Of a DNA stretch of 64,000 bases, positions 23,989-36,023 are shown piece after piece. The translations under genes and the position numbers were made by a program. Under the pieces are notes generated by a model. The model was given only the letters and a program-made list of their open reading frames with translations, ran no database searches and was not told where the DNA came from. Origin of the DNA: Berberis thunbergii (lineage: Eukaryota; Streptophyta; Magnoliopsida; Ranunculales; Berberidaceae); contig QNQO01000505.1 in assembly GCA_003290165.1 (NCBI GenBank), positions 675,364 through 739,363 of the forward strand, read 5' to 3'. The stretch's first letter is position 1; every line of letters starts with the position of its first letter.

Positions 23989-25445
23989 GCAGCCTAGCTT
24001 CAGTTGTGTCATTATGGTTAGTCTTGATTGATTTTCGAGTTCTTTCTAGTTGCATTTCACTCATCTCGTTAGCTCCATAACAATTTTGACTTACAACTGA
24101 TACATGTAATTTTTTTAAATTTTTTTATTTTTTTTCATTTGTGTCCTATATTGTTTTTATCAATTTATCATGATGAGTCCACAGTTCTTATGTCTCTGAG
24201 CATTCATTGGTTGAAGATTTCGTCGAAATTGGTAAAAACTTTCCCATGGTAATATCTCTCTAACTCTCATCTTTTCTTTTTCCTGCATTTGTCATGATCA
24301 TCATTTTATACATTGAGGACAATGTTTGGTTTAGGTTTGGGGGTGAGATTTATGAGTTTTTCTGCATTCATCGAAAAGTTTGAAATGAAATGTATTTCAC
24401 AATTGACTATTGTATTCTACTCAATCTCCATTGAATACATAGTTAATTATGACTGTGTGAAAATTTTCGATTTGAAAATGCATTCAAAATCTAAGTTTCT
24501 TTCTAATGAAGAGAATGTGCTTTCAAGTATGCTTTTAAATTTTAGAAATATATGTTTTCACTTGTCACTTTTATATATCAATAGGAAAACATAAGGTTTG
24601 ATATTATCTTTAAGTTAAATATATTTCATGATATTTTTTCGACTCGACCATTCTTGCACTATAAGCTGAGTTAGCATGATTTGACGTTAATCGGTAAGAT
24701 ATTAATTAGAAAACCTTAGAATAATAGTGGAGACTTAACCCTCATGAGTTTCAAGACATTCGATTTTTCTTGAGGGTTATTAAATAAACTCTGACTTTTC
24801 TTGAGTCTGCATTTTCTCGTTGATGATCTCATTATTCTTTTTTCTTTTACTGATTGCTTTGAGAATGGTGTTAAAATTGAATTACTACACTAAAACTTCT
24901 TGTTTTATTTATTTAAGATGTCATAATACCGACTAGAGCTTAAGAAGTGATATAGACATTTTTTTTCTTTGAACCGTTCTTTAGCTTTTTAGCCTACCCA
25001 ATGATAAATATCCGTTTGCAGCCCTTTGAACCTTTAAATCCAATTTTTCTTTGCTAACCCCATTTCCAGTACCTACTCCCATTGGGGAGTAATATCCCAT
25101 ATTATTTTTATCCTTACCCAATGTCTCTGAGAATGTGTATGGTTGATGTATTTTTGAAATGGGCAAATAAAAAGAGTTGAAATTAAATATTCCATGAATC
25201 CTCGGGACTGAAATGTTTTATTATGCAGAAGGGGAAAACATGTATACAAGAAACAAAAAAGATATATGAAGAAGAATTTCGAAGGAAGAAAAATTAATGG
25301 TGTACAACATTTGTTTATTCTTCAGAGCCCCACGTGCTTATTAAAGGGTGTATCCATTCTCAAAGAATTTTCTCGTATCCTTTTTCATTCTTGTTAGCCA
25401 AAATCTTAGCCTCATTACAACCTAATAAAGACCTAATTGATCTTA
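23989..25445 (+). other. Non-coding 3' interior of nested LTR element
   Basis: AT-rich. It includes a typical GAGGACAATGTTTGGTTTAGG.TTGGGG string near 24317 that many plant gypsy derivatives carry before the polypurine tract. No gene was recognised. Confidence 0.45.
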
Positions 25446-25453
25446 AGTAAAAG

Positions 25454-26152
25454 CAGTGTTCTAAAAATCGCTAGGCGCTGGGCGGGCGGCGAGCAGGTGC
25501 CTAGCGCCCAGGGGCCTAGGCGGGTGCCTAGGCGGGCGCCTAGGCGGCACCTAGGCGGTCTTAGGTTTTGTATTATTACTTTAATAATTTATAAAAGTTA
25601 AGCATAATACATTATCAATTACATCCAATTTAATGCCAGTATACATATGCAAAATTTAAAAACATGAAAAATTACCAATAGTGAACAAAATTTATTAAAA
25701 CTCAAATGACTGAAGTTGGTCATGATGGGTACTTTATATAAATTTGAATGTGTATTCTTTTATTTTTCTTCAAATTGCATAAATAACTTCAGTTATATTT
25801 GATAAAATCTACATTAGTAAAATTGGTACCGACAGATCATTCGAGAATTCCATTAAGTAATCATCATTTGCTACATTTAGACATATACTGAATAAAAAAT
25901 AATTAAATAGTTTATTATTAAAAAGTAGGAAATAAAATAAAATAAGAACACAATTAGCCATATTAAAAAAATTTTAAAAATTTAAAAAAATAAAAATCGC
26001 CCAGACCGCCTAGAGTCCGCCTAGGCCGCCCAGACCCGCCCAGACCCGCCTAGACCCGCCCAGCCCGCCCAGCCATTAATCTGGGCGGTTTTCCACCTTC
26101 TAGCGCCTAGGCGCCGCCTAGGCGGCCGCCTAGACCGATTTTTAGAACATTG
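25454..26152. mobile_element. hAT-type MITE with GC-rich ends, 0.7 kb
   Basis: Termini CAGTGTTCTAAAAATCG and CGATTTTTAGAACATTG are inverted repeats with one mismatch. The 8-bp flanks AGTAAAAG (25446-25453 and 26153-26160) are identical. Sub-ends are GC-rich repeats of CCTAGGCGG on one side and CCGCCTAG, GCCCAGACCC on the other, around an AT-rich core. No coding capacity. Confidence 0.88.
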
Positions 26153-26160
26153 AGTAAAAG

Positions 26161-26864
26161 TTTGGTTCATAGACGTGGAGATTAAATAAACAACAACTAT
26201 GGTGTGTAATTCAACATTCTCAAAGTAATTGATATTCCTGTCCATGAGATCATATTCATTTCATTATTTGAAAAGTCCTTTTTTCATGATTATTATATGT
26301 GAGATGTTTGTCTTTCCATAAATTATTCTCTTTCTCACATATAAACTAAGCGATAACTAACCAATCTCTGAGTGATTCATTTATGAGTGACAAGAGAGAT
26401 TTGTAGTCAAAGCGTACGATTCAAAGGTTATCTAGTCGTATCTTTGCTGAGAAAAATAAAGTTATGTTGATAAGGCAATGCACACACACACTTCGAGTTG
26501 GGTATACTTGATGAAATTTATTTAACCTTTGGGTATTATTAAATTGTTGTGAGACTCTTTGATATATTATTGTGACACTGTTAGTTGTTTTCTGAAAATT
26601 TTGGCAATTAGATGATTACTCTGAAGATAATAGATAGAGTGACTAAGTTACCATGTTTTGGAAATTTATGAGTCATAATGTTTGTGGGTAACATTTCTGG
26701 AAACCCTCACGAGACTATAACTCGTCCACTAGAGGTAATCTAGGGGTTTAAAGTCTGGTTGCACGTTTAAGGTAAGTGCAACCGATGATTCCTGGGAAAG
26801 TGAGTTAGAATTTTATTTCTATTGTTTTGCTTGAGGACTAGCAAAATATAGGTTTGCGGGTATT
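26161..26864 (+). other. Non-coding interior up to the 3' LTR
   Basis: AT-rich, no gene. The polypurine-like GGTTTGCGGG at 26851-26860 precedes the LTR start TGATATTC. Confidence 0.45.
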
Positions 26865-28618
26865 TGATATTCACCTAATTATTACACAGAATACCACCTA
26901 ATTTATATTTGTTATTCACTTTGACAATCTATTTTATATTAATTATTTAAATTTTCTATTTTTTCAGGATTCAGAGCATTAACGGATTAATGCGGAGTTC
27001 GAGGTGATAATAAGCAATTTGGTATTGACGAGCGAAGACGAGGGTGCAGTTAACCCAACACAATTACCCTAATTCTCTATAAAACCCAATAACCCTAATT
27101 TTTTTGGGCTTCTGCTATCTTTTCTTCCCATCTCTGAGGTTTGTCCCAGCCGACAACCCCCATTCATCTTCTTCCACGTTCCTGCTCCCTTCCTCTCTTT
27201 TCCAGCAATCGCCTCACCTCGCCATCACCACCTCCTCCTTCATCCCACTGAAACAGAGGTGTGACAACCCTGTTTCACGTCACCTCGCCACCATCAAACA
27301 ACCACAGCCTCCACCACCATCAGATGACCCCACCGTCATCCATCTCGTGCACAAAACAGAGGAGAAACAGGAAGCACGTCCCTATTTTCCTCCCCCGCAA
27401 CCAACCACACACAAAACCATATGTCCCTCCGCCGTTGTCCCTGTTAACGCCACAAAACCACCATCATCTGGACCTCTCTCGTCGTCTCTCTCTTTCACGC
27501 AGCAGCCTGCCCACACACAGCACCTGCAACAACCTGAAATTCTCCTGCTTCAGTGGAGTTTCCCGCCTCTTTGTTCAAATCGAAGAAAAAGCTTGCGAGG
27601 AGCGAAGAACAACCCTGCCAGAGCCGTTTCGAGGACGAAGGAGCTCGCGAGGAGTAGAAAGCGGGGCAGTGCGAGCGGCATTGCTCACTGGAGACGAAGG
27701 CGCAAAGGAGCGCGAATTTTGGCGGGAAATAACTGTTCTTCAAACAGTTCGGTTATTGGCACCTAGAGATTTTGTAAGAGTGACCACAGTGCATTTGCAG
27801 CTTTTTCTCAGGATTTGTGTTCGTGTAGCGATGAATTCCACCTCCATTGATGTTGTGACCACCGCTACCATGGAGAGCTAAACCCTTCGCCGAGGCTAAG
27901 ATGAAACCAATTGGGTTTTAAGAGTTTGTTTTAGTTTGACTTTATATTTTGTTATGTGCTTAATTGCAAAATACATTTAATTTCTGTGTATTAGTAAATT
28001 ACTTTCACCGATTATATCGGATTTGATCTAGACTTGTCGGTAGTTAGAGTTTTCTTTACTAATATTTAAAGCATTATTTTTAATTGGTTAAGTTAGACTT
28101 GTGATTGAGTGTGCAGTAATAAGACACTCAGTGCTAGGAGTTGAAACTTAATAAATTAGACTTGGGATTGAGTGTGTCGTAACAAGACACTCAATTCTAG
28201 GAGTATAATTTATGCTGAAGTTAATTGTAACATTGGATTTAAGACTGAATTGTTCTTAACGATCACATTATTGATGCAAGCAAGGGATTCTCATTCCTAA
28301 AGCTTCTTGCTTTTGAAAATAATAAGTTAGATTAAAATAACTTGAAAAACTGAATTGGTGGATTCAATGCCTTGGTTTCCCTTCTCATATTCTTAAAAAC
28401 TCTTTATTTTGCTTTTTAATTTGATTTTTAGTTTAGATATTTTGATTGTTGTAACCCATTTAAATTAGTTTTAGTCAACTCTGAAATTTAATTGCAACCA
28501 CAGTCCTTGTGGAATCAACCTGTACTTGCCCTTGTCTACCAGTTAGACACTGTGCACTTGCAGTTATTAAGACTAGACTAAATTAACCTATTTATTTAGG
28601 TTAGTTAAATCTGCATCA
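26865..28618 (+). repeat. Full 3' LTR of nested LTR element
   Basis: Starts TGATATTC and ends CTGCATCA, 1754 bp. From about 27285 it is collinear with 10310-11646. It contains two near-identical GATTGAGTGTG..AGACACTCA blocks at about 28104 and 28168. Open frames at 27104-27881 are LTR sequence, not genes. Confidence 0.82.
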
Positions 28619-29380
28619 AACTTCCGCTCAAGCGGATGACCATTGAACTTGAAGTACTTCGAATTCGAATGAGCTAAGAAACCCAATGTCTACTAGAGTT
28701 TAAAATAATCTGGCAGTTTTCCAAAGCAAGCCGACAGCGTCATCTTGCACAAAGTGTGATCGTTCAGCCAGGAAAAGTCAGCAACTGAATCATTTTTGAA
28801 GTCACACGGACACCAACATTTTTGGCCCTGATCAATATAAGAAGGATAGTCGTGTACCCATTTGGTACCAACTGGGCAGGAAGGATTCCAAGAACTTCAA
28901 GAATGCCCAAGACCTAGTCAAACACAGTTTGAAGTATGAAGTATGCCATGGTGGAAACAGACAAATCCTTTTCGAGGAAAAATTGACGTTTGATCATCAC
29001 TCAAGCTATAGAGTGGTAGGTCTTTTGACACACCATATCTCTTTCGAATCGACCTATCTTCGAAGAACTGGAGGCCCTTGGCAAGAAGCTAATCGTCAAG
29101 GTGATTTTGGCGAGCCACGAAAAAAGTGAATAAGCTTTCAATGAAAAGCTTAACAGAGCAGAGTCTCTAAAAACGAAGAAATGGAAGAGTTTATTTCTGT
29201 AGAAAGGGAAATCTAAATAGGTGTCGACTTTCACCTTTTCTTCACTGAACCGACGCACGCTTAATTAATGAAGTGTGTCGCTCAAGTAACGACTCATTCT
29301 CAATCATTATCAGCGGCGTATCTTTTCAAGAAGTGACTTAGTAAATCAATACAATTGCCCATTAACTTGGGGGGAGCATC
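28619..29380 (+). other. Gypsy interior right of the nested element
   Basis: Resumes the interrupted gypsy. No coding domain is clear; 28929-29129 is open but unrecognised. It ends in the polypurine tract TTGGGGGGAGCATC just before the 3' LTR. Confidence 0.5.
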
Positions 29381-30056
29381 TGATAATACACCGAAATGTC
29401 CTCTCTTCCATACCATACATGTGTCATGATGATCTCAAGGAATAACAGGCCCAAGCGTCAACCCAACACTGATCAAGCCCAAGCGACTTCAAGCCCACAT
29501 AGCGCAATCAGCAAAACGGGCCCAAATTACTACAGCCAGCTAAGCCCACACGTCTTAAAGTCATCCCCAATACTCGTAAGACATATTAACGTAAACAGCT
29601 CGGGTATCAACTTTGGACAGGCAAGCCAGCTCACCTTGTTTCCAACTAGGAAGCAAGCACTAGAGTATACGTCGTACATGGAAACTTCCATCAATGGACA
29701 ACACTCCAATTGGGAACTATCTCCCGCGTATCTAGGAGCACAAGTCTATCAGGGAAACTTTCCTCCACAACACAACTCCTAATTAGATAAGGATCTCCAC
29801 GAAGATCTTCTTCCCTAAACTACGCCACCGATGGCCTGGTCGAATTAGGACTCTAGCATTATAAATAAGACATGAGACTGGTAAGCTAAGGTACACTACA
29901 AATTCTCTTTTTACAACATTAAGCCTTCCTTAGATCCTTGTTTGACTTTAGCATCGGAGTGTCATCAGCCACCACAACGGTGGTTTGTGGCTCACGTGAA
30001 TTCTTGTGCAGGTCAGCAGGTCAAGGTCAAACAGGGAGCGAAAATCGACTGCATCA
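29381..30056 (+). repeat. Gypsy element 3' LTR
   Basis: 676 bp, TGATAATACACC to GACTGCATCA, matching 4594-5269. GGATC follows at 30057-30061, completing the target duplication. Confidence 0.82.
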
Positions 30057-30061
30057 GGATC

Positions 30062-30377
30062 CATATACGATTAGTGTCACCTATGATGCCAGTTTCTTTG
30101 ACTCGTTAAAACAGGGATCTATAGAAATTTATGTAGTGGCGATCCTTAGTTCGTTTCTTGCTAGGGTAGCTTGTTCGATCCCAGGGAAAGTGTTGAATAA
30201 TACTATGGAAGAATGCCACGAGGTTGAGACAGTGGTAGACAAGGCTTCTTTTGGGTGACTACGAGATGTTGCATACCATTTTGCTGGAAGACCAACTGGA
30301 CCCTTTGACGACTATGGTCTGGATGTGGCGTCTTCTAATCTGGTAATATTTAGCACCTCCTCCCTATCTATAGTTTC
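30062..30377 (+). pseudogene. LINE ORF2 C-terminal RNase H-like part, first segment
   Basis: The plus-strand LINE resumes after the gypsy: VTYDASFFDSLKQGSIEI, then FLARVACSIPGKVLN and MEECHEVETVVDKASFG. This has the Asp, Glu and alanine-rich helix pattern of the RNase H domain of plant L1-type LINEs (D-ASF, E in M-EC-AVE). Later blocks (GPFDDYGLDVASSN) run up to the copia insertion at 30377. One frame change near 30257. Confidence 0.62.
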
Positions 30378-30605
30378 TGTTGGCGTGCTTAGTGCGTGCG
30401 TGCACCTGGGTCTACTATACATAGCAATGATATTGTACCCAACGTAAACACCCGCTGTCTTAGGCCTACAATCCGGGCCACAAGTGTGGGGTTTTTATCT
30501 TAAAAGGACTCGTTACTATTAGGGAGTGGACCATCTCCTTATAAACCTTAGTGACGACTCCTCCTTACTTGATGTGGGACTATTCAAGCCAACTTCATCC
30601 CAACA
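30378..30605 (-). repeat. Copia composite short LTR (3' in element orientation)
   Basis: 228 bp, collinear with 35667-35893, sharing CTTAGGCCTAC, ATCCGGGCCAC and CTTGATGTGGGACTATTCAAG. The minus-strand polypurine AAAGGTGGAGATTG abuts its start. Confidence 0.85.
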
Positions 30606-31225
30606 ATCTCCACCTTTGGCGCGAATCGTCACACATCCTACAATCCATCCACAGATCTGCAACATCTTGAAGTACACCTCTTCCTCGAGCTGCCTCATGC
30701 GCGACCACGATCCTGTGGGTAGCACTTGGTGTATGGGCTTGCTATCCTGGCGTTGTTGGCTCCACATTAGTTCCAACCACTGCACTAACTCCACCTCGAC
30801 CCGAATCGTCACACATCCTGCAATCCATCCACCGGTCTACAACATCTCGAAGTACACCTCCTCGAGTCTCATGTGCGACCACAATCCTATGGGTAGCACT
30901 CAGTTTATGGGCTTGCTATCCTAGTGTTGTTGGCTCCACCTTAGTCGCAACCACTGCACTAACTCCACGTCGACCGGACTTGTAGGATACATTTTCTTGG
31001 CAAGGATCTGGAACCTAATTTGGATCCATTCATATGGAGGACTACGCACATGCGACGTTCTACCTGGCTCGCTACCTCATGCCTGATCCCAAAAACAATG
31101 TGTCGTCTGCACCTCCACCTTGGACTGCGCACATGCGATGCTCTATCTGGCTCGCTACCTCGCGCTAGATCCCCTGAACAATGTGCTGCCTTGCACTACT
31201 TGCCAAGTTCCCACCAAACCATCGG
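30606..31225 (-). other. Non-coding interior with internal duplications
   Basis: Two direct repeats of about 180 bp (30613-30790 and about 30800-30960) share AATCGTCACACATCCT.CAATC and the ACTAACTCCAC ending. Then CTACCTGGCTCGCTACCTC is repeated near 31060 and 31145. No protein is encoded. It is probably the interior of a short-LTR non-autonomous element. Confidence 0.55.
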
Positions 31226-31239
31226 CTCTGATACCACTT
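31226..31239 (-). other. Second primer-binding site in copia composite
   Basis: On the minus strand TGGTATCAGAGC, complementary to the 3' end of initiator Met tRNA, directly follows the long LTR. A second site of the same kind (TGGTATCAAAGC) follows the short LTR at about 35651-35664. Confidence 0.8.
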
Positions 31240-31905
31240 TGTTGGGACAAATACCAATAAAACAATACCAAGAAAATAATCTAAAGCAATAATAAATGAG
31301 ACACCAATATTTACGTGGAAAACCCTTCAATGTGGGGGGAAAAACCACGGGGCAAATCCAAGAGAATCCACTAATCAAATAAGAAGAAATACAATAACTT
31401 CTCAAACTTTTTGCCCAAAGCTTGAGTAATACTAGGAGTAAATAACACGGGTTACCTCACAGCAAATTAACCCAAAAGGTCCTTCAACTTCTACCAAATC
31501 AATCGACAAAACTAAGTCGATATCGCAACCACGCGTCACACTTTGTCGCACAAAATCGCGCCCAAAGAATCAGACACAAAGTCATTGTCCACGCGCACAC
31601 AGCCACGCCAAACACCAAAGAGAATACTATGTTCTCTATTGCTTATTCACATAGAAGCTTCTCTGAAAACTCTATGAATAAAACTCTGTTTTATTCATCT
31701 ATTTATACTTGTTTGCAGTCGCCCAACACCGCCTCAAATAGAACTTTGTTTCTATTTAATTAACACCGGCTCAAATAGAACTTTGTTTCTATTTATTTAT
31801 GTTTTTGTTTTTTATTGAAAACCTTTTTCCTTAATCAACCAAACTTGAAATTATTTTTGATTACTTACCAAAGTTGGATCCACCCTAATGGGTTGGACCT
31901 CAAGA
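31240..31905 (-). repeat. Internal long copia LTR
   Basis: Minus-strand ends are TCTTGAGGTCC and GTCCCAACA. It is preceded by the polypurine tract GGAGGGGGAGATT and followed by a primer-binding site. It has no similarity to the 228-bp LTRs. No second copy is present in the window. Confidence 0.7.
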
Positions 31906-31979
31906 AATCTCCCCCTCCAGACCATTAGGGAAGAATCACCGCCTAATCATATTAGGCCATTCCAATGAGTTCTCTACAA

Positions 31980-34900
31980 AACTCATGTTTTCCTTTTGGA
32001 ACTACTTTTATCATCATGTCGGAAGGATTTTCACTAGTATGAATCTTTGCAACCTAAAAACAATTTTTCTCAAGCACATCACGTATCCAGTGGTAACGTG
32101 TATCAATATGCTTGGTAAGTCCATGGTATATGGCATTCTTACTCAACTCAATAGCATTCTGACTGCCACAATGCACCACATATTTTGATTCACACCGATC
32201 TCATTGAACGATCTTTTCAACCAAAACATTTCTTTCCCTGCTTCATTAATGGAAATATACTCGGCTTTAGTAGTTGACAAAGCAACACACTTTTGCAATC
32301 TAGACTGCCAAGCTACAACTTCCCCTGCAAAAGTGAAAACATAACCTGAAGTCGACCTCTTATTGTCTAAATCACCTGCAAAGTCTGCATTTGTGTACCC
32401 TTCTAACACAACTCCTGAATTACCAAAAATTAAACAAAGCTTTGAAGTACATTTCAAATATCTCATAATCAATTTAACTGCAACCCAATGTTCTTTTCCT
32501 GAATTTTCTGAATACCTACTCACAACACCGACTGCTTGAGCAATATCTGGTCTTATACAAACCATAGCATACATCAAACACCCTACAACAGAGAAGCATG
32601 GAATACCTGACATATGCTTCTTTTCTTCATCAGTACGAGGAGATAACTTGGCACTTAACTTGAAGTGATTAGCAAATGGAGTACTCACGGGCTTAGCATC
32701 ATTCAAGTTGAACCTTTCAAGTACTTTTTCAACATACTTTTCTTGTGACAACCACAACTTAATTTTTTGTCTCGTGTAATCTTCATCCCTAGGATGTGTT
32801 GAGATGGCCCCAACTCTTTTATATCAAAAGAACTAAGCAAATCTTTTTTCAATCATAAATAAGTCAAACTTCTTATACCACTGTCTCGGAGCCTGTTTCA
32901 ATCCATAAAGGTTTTTCTTCAATCTGCAAACCATATGTTATTTCCCTTTCACTTCAAAACCCTCTGGTTGTGCCATGTAAATTTTTTCATGCAAATCCCC
33001 ATGATGAAATGCAATTTTAACATCTAACTGCTCAATCTCAAGATCCAGATTAGCTGCAAGACTTAACACTACTCTATTGGATGTCATTTTCACCACGGGT
33101 GAGAATATCTCATCAAAATCTATCCCCTTCTTTTGTGCACAACCTTTTATCACTAACCGAGCTTTGTGCTTTACATTATTTCCATCACCATCCTTTTTCA
33201 ATTTGTACACCCATTTGTTCTTCAAAGGTTTTCTACCTTTCTACCTTTTGGAATCTCTACTAAATCATGAGTATAATTCTTATGCAAGGAACTCATCTCT
33301 TCTTGCATAGCTTTCATCCAGCTATCTTTATCTTTATGATCTAGTACTTCTTGAAATTAATTTGGTTCACCTTCTTCTATAAGGAAAACATACTCATCAT
33401 TGGGGTACCTCTTTAAAGGTTGGCGCTCTCTGGTAGACCTTCTTAATTGAGGCTCTATTATTTCTTGCTGAAAGGGTTGTTGTTCATGCTTATCGGCTTG
33501 GGCTTTTCAATTTTCTCAAAATCTGCAATGGTATGATCTTCATTAAATACCACATCTCTGCTTCTAATAATTTTCTTATTCTCGAGATCCCATAATCTGT
33601 AGCCAAACTGTTCATCTCCATAACCAATGAAAATACATGGAGATGCCTTCTCATCAGGCTTTAATCTCTTCTCCTTTGGTACATGAACAAATGCTTTACA
33701 ACCAAATACCTTTAGATGAGAGTATGAACTATCTTTCCTTCTCCACACTTTTTCTGGAATGTCACCATCTAAAGGAAATGAAGGAGACCTGTTGATGAGA
33801 TAACAAGTTGTACAAGCAGCTTCAGACCAGAACTCTTTTGGCAATTTAGCCATGCGAATCATGCAGCTCACCTTTTCTACAATAGTCCGGTTCATTCTTT
33901 CTACTACCCCATTATGCTGTGGAGTGCCAGGAACTGTCTTTTCATGCCGTAAACCAAGCTTACTAATATAAGGTTTAAATTCTTTTGATGTGTACTTGCC
34001 ACCATTATCACTGCGGTGACACTTCAAAACTCTACCTATTTCTCTTTCAACCTTGCATGAAACTGCTGGAATAGATGAAAAACCTAGTCCTTAGATTTGA
34101 GAAAATATATCCACACCTTTCTTGATGCATCATCAATAAATGTCAAGAAATATCTACTACCACCAAGAGGATCTACTTCAATAGGACCACAAACATCAAT
34201 GTAAACCAAATCTAACAAGCCATATTTTCTTTTTGATGATCTACGAAATGCAACTCTATGATGTTTACCAAATAAACAATAATCACAGGGATTAAGAGGA
34301 GTACCTTTCAAGGAGGGAATTAATTTCTTGTTTTCTAAGAGTCGCATACCTTTCTCACTCATGTGTGCAAGTCACTTATGCCACAAGTTTGTAGAAGAAC
34401 CATCTTCAACTGCATTTAAACCAGTCTTACACAATTTCACTTGAGTCTTGTCTAGTGTGCAACACGCCCTTATCCTTTGCCACAACAAGTAAACCTTTGG
34501 TAAGCTTCAATGCACCAAATAATTAATATACCCTTGTTTATCCAAAACAAATCCAGAAATCAGGTTCAGACGAAGATCAGGAACATGACGTACATCTTTC
34601 AAAGTCACATACACCCCGTATTAGTCTGGACACACACATCACCTATTCCCACTATTTTAGAGTTGCTAGTGTTTCTCATATTCACACTGCCAAAATCTCC
34701 TGCTCTATAAGTAGTGAAATAGTTTTTCCTTAGGGTTGCATGATAAGATGCACCAGTGTCAATAATCCATTCGCTTCCTTCATTTGCAACATGCAAACAT
34801 TCACCTTCGCCATACAAAAGAGCAACGGGTTCATCAGTAACAACAACTATAGCTTCTTTACTATCACCATTCTTCACTTTTTTCTCTTTCAAATATCTTT

Positions 34901-35640
34901 TGTAACTATAACATTGTTTTCTGAAATGGCCTGGTTTACCAAAATAATGACACTTAAAACTTCTATCTCTTGACTTTGATCCCCCTCTTGATTTATCACG
35001 GTTCTTATCATAACCATGATATTTCTTATATTTTTCTCTCCCCTTGTTTTCAGTCACAAGTGCTTGGGAATGATCAGTACCAACAGATTTCTTTCTAGTC
35101 TATTCATTAAATAAACTACCTGTAACAAACTCTATGGTAAGCTACCCATTCGGTGCTGAATTACTAACCGACACCACCAATGTTTCCCAACTATCTGGTA
35201 ATGAGCTAAGAAGTAATAGTGCTTGCATTTCATCATCTAACACTATCTTCATGTTGGACAACTGATTCACCACACTTTGTGCACATCATTCAAGTGCTCA
35301 GCAATAAAACTACCTTCCTTGAATTTCAAGTTCACTAACTTCCTAATCAAGAAAGCCTTGTTTGCAGCGGTTTTCCTTTCATATAAATTCTGGAGTTTGG
35401 TCCAAAGAGCATGTGCAGACGTCTCAGCTGACACATGATGAAATACCGAATCATCTAACCATTGCCTGATGTGACCAATAGCCTTTCTGTTTAATTTCTT
35501 CCACTCTTCTTCTAACATATCCTTGGGTTTAACTACATCTCCCTCACAGTATAATATGTCTTCCATCTTGGCTTTCCAAATAACACAGTTTGAGCCATTA
35601 AGGCTAATCATCATTGTATTGTTGTTATTCTCCATGTCAA
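31980..35640 (-). pseudogene. Copia gag-pol polyprotein, degenerate
   Basis: Minus-strand blocks in order are: gag from 35634 (MENNNNTMMISLNGSN); zinc knuckle CHYFGKPGHFRKQC and protease WIIDTGASYHAT (35057-34605); pre-integrase and integrase (CDYCLFGKHH; SDNGGKYTSKEF; HNGVVERMNRT) at 34362-33458; RT start (WVYKLKKDGDG..RLVIKG) at 33225-32938; RT tail (DAKPVSTPFANHFK) and RNase H (TNADFAGDLDNKRSTSGYVF) at 32757-32143. Between LKKNLYGLKQAPRQWYKKF and DLLSSFDIKELG, near 32843, about 70 residues including the catalytic YVDD are missing. There are several frameshifts and stops. It encodes no working enzyme. Confidence 0.88.
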
Positions 35641-35666
35641 CTCTCCATGTCAGCTTTGATACCAAT

Positions 35667-35893
35667 TAATGGTGCGACGGGCGCGTGCGCGCACCTAGGT
35701 CCAATATACATAATAACGATATTGTCCCTAACTTAAAACCCACTATCTTAGGCCTACCATCCGGGCCACGGGTGTGGGATTTTTATCTTAAAAGGCCTCG
35801 TTGCTATTAGGGAGTGGATCATCTCCTTATAAACCTTAGTGACGACTCATCCTTACTTGATGTGGGACTATTCAAGCAAACTCCATCCCAACA
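35667..35893 (-). repeat. Copia composite short LTR (5' in element orientation)
   Basis: Collinear with 30378-30605. It ends CATCCCAACA next to the GTTTC duplication. Its own left edge (35667) is set by alignment, since the terminal TG..CA pairing is mutated there. Confidence 0.8.
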
Positions 35894-36022
35894 GTTTCTG
35901 GTTTTTTAACTTTATCCCTAGAGACTTCAATTAAAAGGCTCATTACTTAGTTGCAGAAGCACGACAACTTTATTGTAACTGACATTATTAATATATGCTA
36001 TATGCTTTTACCAAAAAAAAAA
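35894..36022 (+). pseudogene. LINE 3' end: last RNase H residues, 3' UTR and A-tract
   Basis: After the copia duplication the LINE reads on to KRLITxLVAEARQLYCN and a stop at about 35973. A short UTR and the A-tract 36013-36022 follow, then the second copy of the 12-bp target duplication. Confidence 0.65.
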
Positions 36023-36023
36023 T

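Larger units (their letters stand above)
10310..28618 (+). mobile_element. RT-less Ty3/gypsy-derived LTR element (LARD-like) nested in gypsy
   Basis: A full 3' LTR (26865-28618) pairs with a 5' LTR that lacks about the first 430 bp (about 10310-11646). A primer-binding site (TTTGGCGCCGTTGCCGGGGA) follows the 5' LTR. The interior holds a degenerate gag-like frame and a PVIISS block that normally precedes the RT, but no RT, RNase H or integrase. Within it sit a CACTA transposon and two hAT-type elements. Because the 5' LTR is cut, no target duplication can be checked. Confidence 0.78.
4594..30056 (+). mobile_element. Ty3/gypsy retrotransposon (Tat-like), gag-protease only, with nested insertions
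   Basis: Two 676-bp LTRs (4594-5269 and 29381-30056) end in GCATCA and are flanked by GGATC duplications. A primer-binding-type TTTGGCGC lies just after the left LTR and a GGGGGGAG polypurine tract just before the right LTR. The internal part has gag and protease remnants but no recognisable reverse transcriptase or integrase, so it is non-autonomous or deleted. A second LTR element fills about 10310-28618. Gag sequence of the LPPKF..LxxFDGTGD type and an antisense coiled-coil remnant suggest the Tat lineage; that lineage call is inference. Confidence 0.8.
30378..35893 (-). mobile_element. Ty1/copia composite retrotransposon
   Basis: The ends TGTTGG and CCAACA are flanked by GTTTC duplications (30373-30377 and 35894-35898). 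Short LTRs of about 228 bp lie at both ends. In minus orientation the order is short LTR, primer-binding site, gag, protease, integrase, RT, RNase H, polypurine tract, a different long LTR (31240-31905), a second primer-binding site, 620 bp of non-coding sequence, polypurine tract, short LTR. It therefore combines parts of two elements. All frames are broken and the RT active site is deleted. Confidence 0.8.
715..36022 (+). mobile_element. L1-type LINE, plus strand, interrupted by two LTR elements
   Basis: The element starts inside what looks like the end of ORF1 (5'-truncated) and continues into ORF2: endonuclease near 1018, reverse transcriptase about 2060-2880, zinc-finger tail near 3860-4068 and a C-terminal RNase H-like region. 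The coding path is cut at 4588/30062 by a gypsy element and at 30377/35894 by a copia composite. It resumes each time and ends in an A-tract at 36013-36022. A perfect 12-bp duplication flanks the whole. Own sequence amounts to roughly 4.3 kb. It cannot be active, having many stops and two large insertions. Confidence 0.85.
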
